Shown: one piece after another, positions 51,916-60,734 of the stretch
Layout of the letters: the number at the start of each line of letters is the position of its first letter
Numbering within the stretch: the first letter of the stretch is position 1
Assembly (NCBI GenBank): GCA_016700055.1
Contig: CP064997.1
Span: forward strand, 2,976,001 to 3,040,000
Direction of reading: 5' to 3'
Origin: Actinomycetota bacterium
Lineage (GTDB): Bacteria > Actinomycetota > Acidimicrobiia > Acidimicrobiales > Ilumatobacteraceae
DNA length: 64,000 nucleotides
Notes under the pieces: generated by a model
Told to the model about the DNA's origin: nothing
The model's database searches: none
What the model saw: the letters and a program-made list of their open reading frames with translations, nothing else
Program-made: the position numbers and the translations under genes

Positions 51916-53841
51916 GTGAAGCGGACCAAGAGCACGAAGTTCTTCGCGGTGCTCGCTGGCTCGGCCCTGTTGTTCACCGCATGTGGCGGCGACGACGGCG
52001 GCAGCACCGACACCAGCGGTACGGAAGACACCACCGACGCAACGGGCGGCCCTGAGACCACGCCCGACACCGACGCCCCCGACACCGACGCCCCCGACAC
52101 CACCGGAGGCGGCGACACCACAGCCCCGCCGTCGGGCGGAGGCGGCACCCTGGTGTGGGCGCACGAGCAGGAACCCCCGGACCTGCACCTCGACGATCCC
52201 GAGAACAACCTGTCGATCGCCTCGTGGATCCGCCAGGGCATGTGGGAGGGCCTGTTCGGCATCACCTCGGAGACCGAGTTCTTCCCCGAGCTGCTCGCCG
52301 CTGATCCTGAGGTCGTCGACAACGGCGACGGCACCGTCACCATCGACTTCGTGCTGCGCGACGGCCTGGTGTGGAGCGACGGCGACGACCTGACCGCCGA
52401 TGACGTCAAGTACACCTTCGACATGATCATGGCGACCACCGAGGACGGTGACGACGAGGACACCGATCCCGACTTCATCTACTTGCTCGGCGACCGCACC
52501 GGTTACGACACGATCACCGACTTCACGGTGAACTCGGCAACCGAGTTCTCGATCACCTGGTCGGCGTTCTTCGCCGGCTGGCCGGCGATCTTCAGCGAGA
52601 TCCATCCGTCGCACGTGTTCCCCGCCGATCCGGCCGAGGCCGCCACGGCCGAGAACGAGGCGCTGCGCGAGTGGATGATCGACGGCACGGTGCTGCCCTC
52701 CTCGGGCCCGCTCGTGTTCGACAGCTGGGAGAAGGGCGTCAGCATGACGCTCGTGCGCAACGACGCTTACCACGGTTCGGCCAGCCCCGACGTCACCAAC
52801 ACCGGCGTCGCTTCGGTGGACGGCGTGCAGATCAACTTCGTCACCGACACCGACGCGCAGATCAACGCGCTGAAGGCCGGCGAGGCTGACTTCATCTTCA
52901 CCCAGCCGCAGCTCGCGTTCGAAGAGCTCGCCGAGAGCGAGGACTTCGGGGTCGCATCCGCTGCAGGCCCGGTGTTCGAGCACTGGGGCCTCAACCTCTA
53001 CAACAAGCACCTGATGAAGCCCGAGGTGCGTGAGGCGCTTGCGCTGGCGATGGACAAGGCCGAGGTCATGGCCGGTCTGTACACCCCGCTGTTCGGTGAC
53101 GCCCTGCCCGCAGAGGGTCTCGGCAACACCTACTGGCTGAGCAACCAGAGCAACTATGTCGATCACGCCGGCGAGGCCGGTTACGGCCAGGGCGACACCG
53201 AGGGCGCGATCGCCAAGCTGGAAGAGGCCGGTTACACGATCGGCAGTGACGGCATCGCCACCCATCCCGAGGACGGCGCGCTGACGCTGCGGGTGGGCAC
53301 CACCGGCGGCAACATGCTCCGTGAGCTCCAGCAGCAGCTGCTGCAGGCCAAGCTCGGCGAGGCCGGCTTCGACATCGTCATCAACAACCCCCAGGGTGCG
53401 GCGTTCTTCGACGAGCAGCCCTTCCACCCCGACGCGTTGGCCTGCGCCAACTCCGGCGGCACCGAAGGCAACTGCGAGATCTGGGACATCGTTCAGTTCG
53501 CCTGGGTCGGTGGCCCGTGGCCGGGCGGCATGTCGCCCGCCTACCGCACCGGTAGCGGCAACAACGCGTACGGGTACGCGAGCGCCGAGTTCGACGCCAT
53601 GGCCGACGAGTGCGACGCCACCGTCGACGACGCCGAGCGCGCCGACTGCTACAACGAGCTCGACAGGTTCGTCACCACGCTCGAGGTCGACCCCGAGCAG
53701 GGCCTGTTCATGCTGCCGATCACGCAGAAGCCGTCGTTCTACGCATACAGCAAGACCCGTCTGGCTGCGGCCGCGGTGTCACCTGACGCCAACTCCGCTG
53801 GCCCGCTGGTCAACGTCGTTGACTACACGCTGAACGGCTGA
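51916..53841 (+). CDS. Peptide/nickel-type ABC transporter substrate-binding lipoprotein
   Basis: Extracellular solute-binding protein family 5, 641 residues. The signal KRTKSTKFFAVLAGSALLFTAC ends at lipobox Cys23 (read as separate segments), then comes an Asp/Thr/Gly-rich linker to about residue 78. The binding domain begins GGTLVWAHEQEPPDLHLDDPENN and includes WSDGDDLTADDVKYTFD, the family-5 signature, and SGPLVFDSWEKGVSMTLVRNDAYHG. The GTG at 51916 lies 5 bases after a strong AGGAGGT site; the ATG at 51912 is in another frame. It is the first gene of a five-gene dipeptide/oligopeptide-type operon. The ligand is not determinable. Confidence 0.95.
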   Translation: MKRTKSTKFFAVLAGSALLFTACGGDDGGSTDTSGTEDTTDATGGPETTPDTDAPDTDAPDTTGGGDTTAPPSGGGGTLVWAHEQEPPDLHLDDPENNLSIASWIRQGMWEGLFGITSETEFFPELLAADPEVVDNGDGTVTIDFVLRDGLVWSDGDDLTADDVKYTFDMIMATTEDGDDEDTDPDFIYLLGDRTGYDTITDFTVNSATEFSITWSAFFAGWPAIFSEIHPSHVFPADPAEAATAENEALREWMIDGTVLPSSGPLVFDSWEKGVSMTLVRNDAYHGSASPDVTNTGVASVDGVQINFVTDTDAQINALKAGEADFIFTQPQLAFEELAESEDFGVASAAGPVFEHWGLNLYNKHLMKPEVREALALAMDKAEVMAGLYTPLFGDALPAEGLGNTYWLSNQSNYVDHAGEAGYGQGDTEGAIAKLEEAGYTIGSDGIATHPEDGALTLRVGTTGGNMLRELQQQLLQAKLGEAGFDIVINNPQGAAFFDEQPFHPDALACANSGGTEGNCEIWDIVQFAWVGGPWPGGMSPAYRTGSGNNAYGYASAEFDAMADECDATVDDAERADCYNELDRFVTTLEVDPEQGLFMLPITQKPSFYAYSKTRLAAAAVSPDANSAGPLVNVVDYTLNG

Positions 53842-53864
53842 TTTCAATGCCAATCTGACGCATC

Positions 53865-53891
53865 GGGGTCCCGGCAAGTTGCCGGGACCCC
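53865..53891 (+). terminator. Stem-loop after the binding-protein gene
   Basis: GGGGTCCCGGCAA and TTGCCGGGACCCC form a perfect 13-base inverted repeat around a single G, 24 bases after the stop. It lacks a clear T-run (GTTGTCGTC follows). It may be a partial terminator or an mRNA-stabilising hairpin that raises binding-protein over permease levels, as in other ABC operons. Confidence 0.7.
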
Positions 53892-53933
53892 GTTGTCGTC
53901 TGACCGATAGTTCGTCGGAAAGGTGGCCCTGAG

Positions 53934-54890
53934 GTGCTCGTGTACTCGGTTCGGCGAGTGCTGTCGACGATTCCGCTGCTGTTCGCCGCGCTCTACCTCG
54001 TACACGTCGGCGTCTCGTACACCACCGATCCGCTGGCCCAGTTCCGGCTGTGCCTGCCGCGCTGCCAGGCGGGGTACGACATGATCGTCGAGCGCTACGA
54101 GCTCGACAAGAGCATCTGGCTGCGGCCGTTCTCCTGGCTGGGCAACGCGCTCAGCGGCGATCTCGGCCAGAGCGAAGTGATCGGTGAGCCGGTCACGACC
54201 GTGCTGCGCGAGCGCGGTTGGAACACCGCCCAGCTCGCGATTCCGGCCTTCTTGCTGGCGGCGATCATCGCCGTGCTGCTGTCGGTGTACTCCGCGCGGC
54301 GCCAGTACAGCAAGGGCGACTACTTCTTCACCGGGCTGAGCTTCATCGGCCTTGCCCTGCCGACGTTCTTCGTCGGTCTCGTCCTGCAGGTGTTCTGGGG
54401 CGTTTGGTTCCCGCAGTGGACCGGATGGAAGCCCTTCTACACCGGCACCAAGCACGACGGCTCGATCGCGGAGTTCCTGGCCAGTGCGACGTTGCCGGTG
54501 ATCACGCTCGCGTTCGTCAGCATCGCCTCCGAGAGTCGCTTCGGCCGCGCGGCAATGCTCGACGTGGTCAACTCCGAGTACATACGCACGGCGCGAGCGA
54601 AAGGGCTGCCGGAACGCCGCGTGATCTGGAAGCACGCCCTGCGCAACGCACTGATCCCACTCGTGACCCTCTGGGCGCTCGACTTCGCGGCGTTGCTGTC
54701 TGGCTCGGTGATCACCGAATCGATCTTCTCCTGGCCCGGTCTCGGGCCTGCCTTCTTGTCGGCGCTGTCCAAGCCCGACCTCGATCTCGTCATGGGCGTC
54801 ACGATCTTCGCCGCCACGCTGACGATCTTGTTCAACCTCGTCGCCGACATCCTCTACGGCGTGCTCGATCCGAGGATCCGTTATGACTGA
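53934..54890 (+). CDS. Peptide ABC transporter permease (DppB/OppB-like)
   Basis: First membrane subunit of the importer, 318 residues. It starts VYSVRRVLSTIPLLFAALYLVHV, the typical OppB first helix. Further helices lie near 100-120 (AIPAFLLAAIIAVLLSV), 132-155, 182-200, 240-265 and 285-308. The EAA loop that contacts the ATPases is EYIRTARAKGLPERRVIWKHALRNALIPLV. The start is GTG 53934, with GTG 53940 as an in-frame alternative. It overlaps the next permease gene by 8 bases. Confidence 0.94.
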   Translation: MLVYSVRRVLSTIPLLFAALYLVHVGVSYTTDPLAQFRLCLPRCQAGYDMIVERYELDKSIWLRPFSWLGNALSGDLGQSEVIGEPVTTVLRERGWNTAQLAIPAFLLAAIIAVLLSVYSARRQYSKGDYFFTGLSFIGLALPTFFVGLVLQVFWGVWFPQWTGWKPFYTGTKHDGSIAEFLASATLPVITLAFVSIASESRFGRAAMLDVVNSEYIRTARAKGLPERRVIWKHALRNALIPLVTLWALDFAALLSGSVITESIFSWPGLGPAFLSALSKPDLDLVMGVTIFAATLTILFNLVADILYGVLDPRIRYD

Positions 54891-55824
54891 GCTCACCACC
54901 ACGCCGAGCCTGGCGACTACCGGGGTCCATCCTGAGGTGTCGGTCGACGCCGCCGAAGGCCTGAGCGACAAGCCGCGCACGTTCGCGCAGCTCGCCCTGA
55001 AGCGGTTCCTCCACCACCGCCTGGCGATCTTCGGGGCCATCGGCATCGTGCTCGTGGTCGCGGTGTTCATCGCCGGTCCGATAGTCAGCTCTCACGAGTT
55101 CGACTCGACCGACGTCGTCAACCGGTTGGCCGGGCCTTCGTGGAGCCATCCGTTCGGCACCGACGAGATCGGTCGCGACCTTTTCGTGCGCACCACCCTC
55201 GGCGGGCGCTACTCGGTGCGCATCGCCGTGCTGGTCGCGGTCACTGCCACGGTCATCGGCACCATCATGGGGGCGCTCGCCGGCTTCTTCGGCAAGTCGG
55301 TCGACACGGTGGTATCGCAGGTGATCAACCTGTTCCTGATCGTGCCGGCGCTGATCGTGCTCGCGGTGTTCTCGCTGAAGTTCGGGGCCCAGCCGAACGG
55401 CATCGCCTTCGTGTTGGCCTTCCTGCTGTGGACCCGGATCGCCCGCGTCGTGCGCGGGGTGGTGATGCAGTTCAAGGAGCAGGAGTTCGTCCAGGCGGCC
55501 AGGGCCGCGGGGGCGCGCTCGACGCGGATCATCTTCCGTCACATCCTCCCCAACGTCGTCGGGCCGGTGCTCGTCGAGGTCACCTTGCTGCTCGGCACGG
55601 CGATCGTGCTCGAGAGCACGCTTTCGTTCCTCGGCCTCGGCGTGCGGCCTCCGGTGCCGACGCTCGGCAACCTCATCCAGCAGTCGAAGGGCGCGATCGA
55701 CGACTCGCCGCTGCGCGTGCTGCTGCCCGGGTTCTTCGTGGTGTTCTTCGTGCTGTGCGTGAACTTCCTCGGTGACGGCCTGCGTGACGCGCTCGACCCG
55801 AAGAGCAGGGGTGGGAAAGACTGA
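54883..55824 (+). CDS. Peptide ABC transporter permease (DppC/OppC-like)
   Basis: Second membrane subunit, 313 residues. After a polar N-terminus comes the first helix (FGAIGIVLVVAVFIAGPIVSS). The PFGTDEIGRDLFVRTTLGGRYSVRIAVLVA segment is the OppC signature. The EAA loop is QEFVQAARAAGARSTRIIFRHILPNVVGPVLV. Late helices include TLLLGTAIVLESTLSFLGLGVRPP and VLLPGFFVVFFVLCVNFLGDGLRD. The start ATG lies 8 bases inside the previous gene. It pairs with the DppB-like subunit to form the pore. Confidence 0.95.
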   Translation: MTELTTTPSLATTGVHPEVSVDAAEGLSDKPRTFAQLALKRFLHHRLAIFGAIGIVLVVAVFIAGPIVSSHEFDSTDVVNRLAGPSWSHPFGTDEIGRDLFVRTTLGGRYSVRIAVLVAVTATVIGTIMGALAGFFGKSVDTVVSQVINLFLIVPALIVLAVFSLKFGAQPNGIAFVLAFLLWTRIARVVRGVVMQFKEQEFVQAARAAGARSTRIIFRHILPNVVGPVLVEVTLLLGTAIVLESTLSFLGLGVRPPVPTLGNLIQQSKGAIDDSPLRVLLPGFFVVFFVLCVNFLGDGLRDALDPKSRGGKD

Positions 55825-56831
55825 TGGAGTCGAACGGAGCACTGCTCGAAGTCGAGGGCCTGAACGTCGGCTTCAAGACCGACGACGGCATCTTGATGGC
55901 GGCGAGCGACATCAACTTCTACATCCGCAGCGGCGAGACGCTGGCGATGGTGGGGGAGTCCGGTTCGGGCAAGTCCGTCACCGCGCTCGCGATCATGCGC
56001 CTCCATCCGAAAACTGCGCGAATCGCGGGTCGGGCGAGATTGCTCGGCAAGGACCTGCTCGCGATGAGCGACGACGAGATGCGCGAGGTGCGCGGCAACG
56101 ACATCTCGATGATCTTCCAAGACCCGATGACTGCGCTCAACCCGGTGTTCACCGTCGGCTCGCAGATCGTCGAGGCGATCCGCATTCACCAGAACGTCAG
56201 CAAAGACCTCGCGTGGAGTCGAGCGGTCGACCTGTTGGCCCTCGTCGGCGTACCGGAGCCCAAGCGCCGCGCGGCGCAGTACCCGCACGAGTTCTCCGGT
56301 GGCATGCGCCAGCGGGCGATGATCGCGATGGCGATCGCGAACGACCCGAAGCTGCTCATCGCCGACGAACCGACCACCGCGCTCGACGTCACGGTGCAGG
56401 CCCAGGTGATGGAGGTGATCGCCGACGTGCAGAAGGCGACGGGTGCCGCCGTGCTGCTGATCACCCACGACCTCGGCCTGGTGGCCGGTTCCGCCGACCG
56501 GGTCCAGGTCATGTACGCCAGCCGGATCTTCGAGAGCGGCTCCCTGGAGGACATCTTCTATTCGTCGAGCAATCCATACACGCAGGCACTGATGGCCTCG
56601 ATCCCGGCGGTCACGACGCGGACCCACCAGCGCCTCGCGTCCATTCCCGGCAACCCGCCGAGCCTGCTCAAGCCACCACCGGGCTGTCCGTTCATGCCGC
56701 GCTGCTCGATGGCGATCGAGGGCTGTGACGACGGCATCCCGGCATCGGTCGAGGTCGCGCCGGCGCACTTCAGCCGCTGCATCCGTGCCGAGGAGTTCCG
56801 CCTGGCCGGCGCCGGCGGGGTGGCCCGATGA
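55824..56831 (+). CDS. Peptide ABC transporter ATP-binding protein (DppD/OppD-like)
   Basis: Cytoplasmic ATPase subunit, 335 residues. Walker A is GESGSGKSVTALAIM near 43-51, the Q loop is in MIFQDPMTALNP, the signature FSGGMRQRAMIAMAIANDP and Walker B LLIADEPTTALDVTVQAQ are intact, and the switch His is in LLITHDLGLV. The C-terminal oligopeptide extension has PPPGCPFMPRCSMAIEGC, the Cys cluster typical of OppD/DppD, which may bind an iron-sulfur cluster. It overlaps the previous stop by one base and the next gene by 4 bases. Confidence 0.95.
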   Translation: MESNGALLEVEGLNVGFKTDDGILMAASDINFYIRSGETLAMVGESGSGKSVTALAIMRLHPKTARIAGRARLLGKDLLAMSDDEMREVRGNDISMIFQDPMTALNPVFTVGSQIVEAIRIHQNVSKDLAWSRAVDLLALVGVPEPKRRAAQYPHEFSGGMRQRAMIAMAIANDPKLLIADEPTTALDVTVQAQVMEVIADVQKATGAAVLLITHDLGLVAGSADRVQVMYASRIFESGSLEDIFYSSSNPYTQALMASIPAVTTRTHQRLASIPGNPPSLLKPPPGCPFMPRCSMAIEGCDDGIPASVEVAPAHFSRCIRAEEFRLAGAGGVAR

Positions 56832-57928
56832 CCGCCACGACGTCCGAAACCCCCGCCGCCGGCACCACCGACCGCGGCGAGCCGATCCTGCGGCTCGTGA
56901 ACCTGACGAAGCGGTTCCCGATCAAGGCCGGCCTGCTGCGACGCACCATCGGACATGTTCACGCGGTCACCGACGTCAGCCTCGATCTGTACGACAACGA
57001 GACGCTCGGCGTCGTCGGTGAGTCGGGCTGCGGCAAGACCACCCTGGGGCGCACCCTGCTGCGCCTGATCGAGCCCGACTCCGGGCAGATCGTCTACTGC
57101 GGTGAGGACATCACCGAGGCCAACAAGAAGCGGATGCGGGAGCTGCGCAAGGAGTTGCAGATCGTCTTCCAGGATCCGTATGCATCGCTGAACCCGAGGA
57201 TGCCGATCCGTGACATCGTCGGCGAGCCACTCTCCGTACACGGCGTGCACAAGAAGGAGCGCGCGAAGCGCGTCGGCGACCTGCTGCGGGCTGTCGGCCT
57301 GCTTCCCGAGCACGGCAACAGGTACCCGCACGAGTTCTCCGGCGGGCAGCGGCAGCGCATCGGAATCGCTCGCGCCTTGGCCCTCGACCCGAACGTGGTG
57401 GTGCTCGACGAGCCGGTGTCGGCGCTCGACGTCAGCATCCAGGCGCAGGTGCTCAACCTGCTGGAAGATCTGAAGGCCCGGCTCCGCCTGAGCATGATCT
57501 TCATCGCCCACGATCTCGCGGTGGTGCGCCACATCAGCGACCGGGTCGCGGTGATGTACCTCGGCAAGGTGATGGAGGTCGCGGACAGCGAGCATCTGTA
57601 CGGCTCGCCGGCGCACCCCTACACGCACTCCTTGCTCTCGGCGGTGCCGTTGCCCGACCCGCGCCGGGAGCGGTCCCGTCAGCGGATCATCCTCCAAGGT
57701 GACGTCCCGAGCCCCGCTTCACCGCCCCCGGGGTGCACGTTCCACACGCGTTGCCCGATCGCGCAGGAGCTGTGCTCGCAGGAGGTGCCAGAGCTGCGTG
57801 AGGTGGCCCCGGGCCAGCGGGTCGCCTGCCACTTCGCGATCGAGCCGGGCGAGACCCTGGTGGAGCGCGTCCAAGCGCTCGGCCGCACGGTGACCCTCGC
57901 CGAGCGGAACCCGATTCCGCTCAGCTAG
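56828..57928 (+). CDS. Peptide ABC transporter ATP-binding protein (DppF/OppF-like)
   Basis: Second ATPase subunit, 366 residues. It has the OppF-type start LRLVNLTKRFPIKAGLLRRTIGHVHAV. Walker A is GESGCGKTTLGRTLL, followed by IVFQDPYASLNPRMPI (Q loop), the signature EFSGGQRQRIGIARALALDPNVVVLDEPVSALDVSIQ (read across signature and Walker B) and FIAHDLAVVRHI (switch His). The C-terminal Cys cluster is PPPGCTFHTRCPIAQELC. It completes the importer with the binding protein, two permeases and the DppD-like ATPase. Confidence 0.95.
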   Translation: MTATTSETPAAGTTDRGEPILRLVNLTKRFPIKAGLLRRTIGHVHAVTDVSLDLYDNETLGVVGESGCGKTTLGRTLLRLIEPDSGQIVYCGEDITEANKKRMRELRKELQIVFQDPYASLNPRMPIRDIVGEPLSVHGVHKKERAKRVGDLLRAVGLLPEHGNRYPHEFSGGQRQRIGIARALALDPNVVVLDEPVSALDVSIQAQVLNLLEDLKARLRLSMIFIAHDLAVVRHISDRVAVMYLGKVMEVADSEHLYGSPAHPYTHSLLSAVPLPDPRRERSRQRIILQGDVPSPASPPPGCTFHTRCPIAQELCSQEVPELREVAPGQRVACHFAIEPGETLVERVQALGRTVTLAERNPIPLS

Positions 57929-57933
57929 CAGCC

Positions 57934-58482
57934 GTGGATCACCGCCGAGCGGTGACGCTTCACTCGTCGTGGCGCGGGCTGGCGCTGGCGCTGGCAGGTG
58001 CCGCGGTGCTGGTGGGGTTCGCAGCGGCGAGCGCGGCGACGCGCGGCCTGCGTCCGGTGAACACGGTGGTGCTCGCGGTCGGTGTCGTGCTGGGCGGGAT
58101 CGTGCTGGCCGACTACCCCGTAGCGACGACGTTCGACGAACGAGGCGTGCACCGCCGCGCGCCTCTGCGCCGTAGCACGCTCGACTGGGATGTGGTCGAT
58201 CGCTTCACTCGCACGGCGCCGAACCGGCTGTTCGGTCGGCGCGGGTCGAGCGACGGACGCCTGACGCGGACCCGCCCCGGTGGGTTGGTGGCCTCGGTCG
58301 GGCGGCGCAGGTACATGCTCGTCAACCAGTGCGAGAGCCTCGCCGAGCATGCGGCCCTGGTGGCAGTGGTGCGCTCGGAGTCAGACGCGCTGGCCGACAC
58401 CCTGGACGCACCGCCTGGGGATATACCGCCGACGTGGCTCTACCGGCGCAAGCGATGGGGAACGCCCGACGGCTCGGGGTAG
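57934..58482 (+). CDS. Predicted membrane protein with PH-like domain, unknown function
   Basis: A 182-residue protein. Two hydrophobic segments lie near residues 16-36 (LALALAGAAVLVGFAAASAA) and 43-60 (VNTVVLAVGVVLGGIVLA). The soluble part that follows (TTFDERGVHRRAPLRRSTLDWDVVDRFTRTAP) has the strand-turn pattern of bacterial PH-like domains, in which DERG and the Trp before a Val-Asp pair recur. It begins 5 bases after the ABC operon and ends just before secG. No specific function is known to me. Confidence 0.7.
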   Translation: MDHRRAVTLHSSWRGLALALAGAAVLVGFAAASAATRGLRPVNTVVLAVGVVLGGIVLADYPVATTFDERGVHRRAPLRRSTLDWDVVDRFTRTAPNRLFGRRGSSDGRLTRTRPGGLVASVGRRRYMLVNQCESLAEHAALVAVVRSESDALADTLDAPPGDIPPTWLYRRKRWGTPDGSG

Positions 58483-58485
58483 AGT
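58480..58485 (+). promoter_or_regulatory. Leaderless-type -10 of secG
   Basis: TAGAGT ends 8 bases before the GTG at 58494. Its TAG is the stop codon of the preceding gene. Confidence 0.4.
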
Positions 58486-58493
58486 TGCGGACC

Positions 58494-58733
58494 GTGCGTG
58501 ACCTCGTGATGTACGTCGTGCTGCTCGTCAACATCTTGGCGATGGTGGGGATGATCGGTGGCGTCCTCATGCATAGCGGTCGTGGTGGTGGCCTGTCGGA
58601 CATGTTCGGCGGAGGCGGTACCACGGCGCTCGGCTCGGCTGCTGCCGAACGCAACCTGACGCGGATCACGTTCGTGTTCGCCCTGGTCTGGGTGCTCACG
58701 GTGCTCGCGCTGGGCTTCTTGTTGGTCGACTGA
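58494..58733 (+). CDS. secG: Preprotein translocase subunit SecG
   Basis: Small accessory subunit of the SecYEG translocon, 79 residues. It has two membrane helices (MYVVLLVNILAMVGMIGGVLMH and ITFVFALVWVLTVLALGFLLV) joined by the conserved Gly/Ser-rich loop SGRGGGLSDMFGGGGTTALGSAAAERNLTR, which is diagnostic of SecG. The GTG at 58494 is used; GTG 58506 or ATG 58509 would shorten the N-terminus by four or five residues. In actinobacteria secG usually follows tpiA directly; here the peptide ABC operon and one more gene are inserted between them. Confidence 0.93.
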   Translation: MRDLVMYVVLLVNILAMVGMIGGVLMHSGRGGGLSDMFGGGGTTALGSAAAERNLTRITFVFALVWVLTVLALGFLLVD

Positions 58734-58750
58734 AACAGCCGCTGTATCGT
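58722..58750 (+). promoter_or_regulatory. Promoter of tRNA-Leu(GAG)
   Basis: TTGGTC at 58722-58727 and TATCGT at 58745-58750 are separated by 17 bases, a sigma-70-type promoter. It ends 17 bases before the first base of the tRNA and overlaps the secG stop. Confidence 0.55.
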
Positions 58751-58767
58751 CGGTTGCCCACACACTC

Positions 58768-58852
<85 letters not shown>

Positions 58853-59114
58853 CAACTACACGGTGTTTCCCCTGCTCACCGCATGTGGATAACGTCAGAA
58901 ACCGAGTTGAATCCCCACCGCCTCCGGTATCGCACCTGATGAGAGCGTTGTGGGCGGTGGCCGACCTGCGTCGGCGACTTGAACCCCCACGGGAGATGCC
59001 TGCCGGGATGGCGGCGATAGTGGCGGGGTAGTGGAATCCACCCGAAGGCCGCCCCGTTGACCTCAGGCGGAGTGGTCGAGCACCTGATCAGGAAGGTTCA
59101 CCCCGAGGGGTTGG
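58853..59114. other. Noncoding interval after tRNA-Leu
   Basis: No supported gene is seen in this 262-base stretch. Its composition is mixed, with short GC-rich repeats such as GTGGCGGGGTAGTGGAATCCACC. It marks a sharp change from core genes to accessory ones. A decayed element end is possible, but no terminal repeat or copy of the tRNA 3' end was found within the window. Confidence 0.4.
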
Positions 59115-59140
59115 AATCTATTGGATATATCCAATAGATT
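59115..59140. promoter_or_regulatory. 26-bp perfect palindrome before the HTH gene
   Basis: Positions 59115-59140 form an uninterrupted perfect palindrome with half-site AATCTATTGGATA. It ends 6 bases before the GTG at 59147 and is AT-rich in an otherwise GC-rich region. It therefore coincides with where the promoter -10 must be, as expected for an autorepressor operator of the HTH protein encoded next. Confidence 0.8.
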
Positions 59141-59146
59141 TCAGAC

Positions 59147-59755
59147 GTGCCATCGGACCTGCTGTCACTTGCGGATGCGTCGAGCATCCTGGGGGTGTCG
59201 CCCGAGCGTGTCCGTCAGCTCGTCGTTGCCGGCGATCTGCCGGCTCAGCGAGTCGGCAACGCATGGGCCGTTCCGATGGACGCCCTCGTTGCTCGTCGGC
59301 ACTCGGCTCGGCCTGGTGGCCGGCCCCTCGGTGCTGTTCGGGCGTGGCGCGAGATCGTTCATGGCGCCATCGATCTGGGTCGGCCGGGCCGCTACCAGCG
59401 ACGGGCCGAGGTCGTGCGCTGCGAGATGAGTCAGGCCGACGTCGAGTCACTTCCCGATGCCGTGGGAGCGCTGATCAGCGGCGTTCGTGCGGCCATCGAG
59501 TTCGGGGCCTCTCTGGTCGCCGCTGACGACCGCGACCTCTATCTCTCGCGGAGCGCACTCGGTCAGCTGGATTCTCTCGTGGCGGCCGTTCCCGATTCGC
59601 TCGGCCGCATCCGTCTGCGGGTCGTCGATGACGACGCGTGGGAGATCATCGCTGGCGGCGAGCTCGCGCCGCGTGGTGCGGTCGCCCTGGACCTTCTCGA
59701 CTCAGCTGATCCACGGCGCTGGATTGCAGCCGAGGGCCTGGCTGCCGATGCCTGA
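59147..59755 (+). CDS. HTH protein, candidate antitoxin/autorepressor
   Basis: A 202-residue protein. The N-terminus LLSLADASSILGVSPERVRQLVVAGDLPAQRVGNAWAVPMDAL is a MerR/excisionase-like winged helix-turn-helix. The rest (about 60-202) has no motif I recognise; it includes an acidic and helical part (MSQADVESLPDAVGALISGVRAAIEFGASLVAADDRDLYLSR) and a C-terminal LDLLDSADPRRWIA. The start is GTG 59147, leaderless-like behind the palindrome. It overlaps the nucleotidyltransferase gene by 8 bases. HTH plus nucleotidyltransferase is the layout of AbiEi/AbiEii and MenAT toxin-antitoxin pairs, so an antitoxin role is inferred. Confidence 0.75.
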   Translation: MPSDLLSLADASSILGVSPERVRQLVVAGDLPAQRVGNAWAVPMDALVARRHSARPGGRPLGAVRAWREIVHGAIDLGRPGRYQRRAEVVRCEMSQADVESLPDAVGALISGVRAAIEFGASLVAADDRDLYLSRSALGQLDSLVAAVPDSLGRIRLRVVDDDAWEIIAGGELAPRGAVALDLLDSADPRRWIAAEGLAADA

Positions 59756-60476
59756 CGACGCCGTGGTGAGACTGCCACCAATCGCCGGTCGACAACAGGA
59801 GTCGTGGCGCGCCTTCATCGAGCTGGCACCACATCTCGGCGACCATTGTCTGCTGGTCGGTGGGCAGATGGTCTTCCTGCTCGAGGTCGAACGAGCATCG
59901 CTCGACACGCGTCCCACTGATGATGTCGACGTTGTCGTCGATCTGCGGGTCGAACCGGCAGGCCTCGCCCGAGTTCACCAGACACTCATCGACGCTGGCT
60001 TCGGTCAGGTGCTTCCCAGCGCTGACGGCATTGCTCATCGCTACACGCGTGCCGGTGCGACGATCGATGTGCTGGCGCCGGACAGGCTCGGAACCCGTGC
60101 GCGTTTGGCACTCGGCAGCGGCCGCACGATCGAAGCACCCGGTGGCAGCCAGGCACTCGTGCGCAGCACCGTCATCAACGTCGAGCTCACCGACGGCTCG
60201 ACCGCTCGTGTGCGTCGTCCGACCTTGGTGGGCGCGCTCCTGGGCAAGGTCGCCGCCGTGACGCAGATCGTGTCCCAGACTTCGGCAGAACGAGCAAAGC
60301 ACATGCGCGATGTCGACTCGCTGTCGCGCTTGCTCGGCCCGACGGATCGCGAACAGGCAGGCCTCACTCGGAAAGAACGGGCCGCGCTTGAACGATTGGC
60401 AGAATCCTCCGACCTCAGCGCGCTCGCACAACGCTCGATCCGCTTGCTCGCAGGCTCGCCAGCTCATCCCGACTGA
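59748..60476 (+). CDS. Nucleotidyltransferase, AbiEii/MenA-like candidate toxin
   Basis: A 242-residue protein. The polymerase-beta-type core is visible near residues 35-65: LVGGQMVFLLEVERASLDTRPTDDVDVVVDL, that is a GG motif followed by a D-x-D metal pair, as in AbiEii and MenA toxins, which transfer nucleotides to tRNA. The C-terminal half (LVGALLGKVAAVTQIVSQTSAERAKHMRDVDSLSRLL) contains a Lys/Asp/His pattern like that in AbiEii relatives. The ATG at 59748 overlaps the upstream gene. Transfer of nucleotides to tRNA and toxicity are family knowledge and inference, not shown by the sequence. Confidence 0.75.
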   Translation: MPDDAVVRLPPIAGRQQESWRAFIELAPHLGDHCLLVGGQMVFLLEVERASLDTRPTDDVDVVVDLRVEPAGLARVHQTLIDAGFGQVLPSADGIAHRYTRAGATIDVLAPDRLGTRARLALGSGRTIEAPGGSQALVRSTVINVELTDGSTARVRRPTLVGALLGKVAAVTQIVSQTSAERAKHMRDVDSLSRLLGPTDREQAGLTRKERAALERLAESSDLSALAQRSIRLLAGSPAHPD

Positions 60477-60734
60477 TGCGGTGGTGATGAGAGCTCTCGT
60501 GCGCGGTGGACTCGACCATGTCATGCCACCAGCAGCCACCGCTGGAACACGGGCGAGGGCTGGTCGCCGCTCTTCATGGCCATGCGTGTAGTCGATTCTC
60601 GTGTCGCCCCGCCGACACTCGAACAGCTGTTCGACACTCGATGGTAGTGCGACCGATCACCGTGGGGACCCTCGCTCGGCGTCGCCCACCGGAGGTGACG
60701 AGTCGCCCCCATTCCCGCGAGCAGCGCACGCGGC
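60477..60734. other. Interval without a supported gene
   Basis: This 258-base stretch after the nucleotidyltransferase shows open frames on both strands but none with coding-like composition or a recognisable product. It is probably degraded sequence next to the amidohydrolase remnant. Confidence 0.35.
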
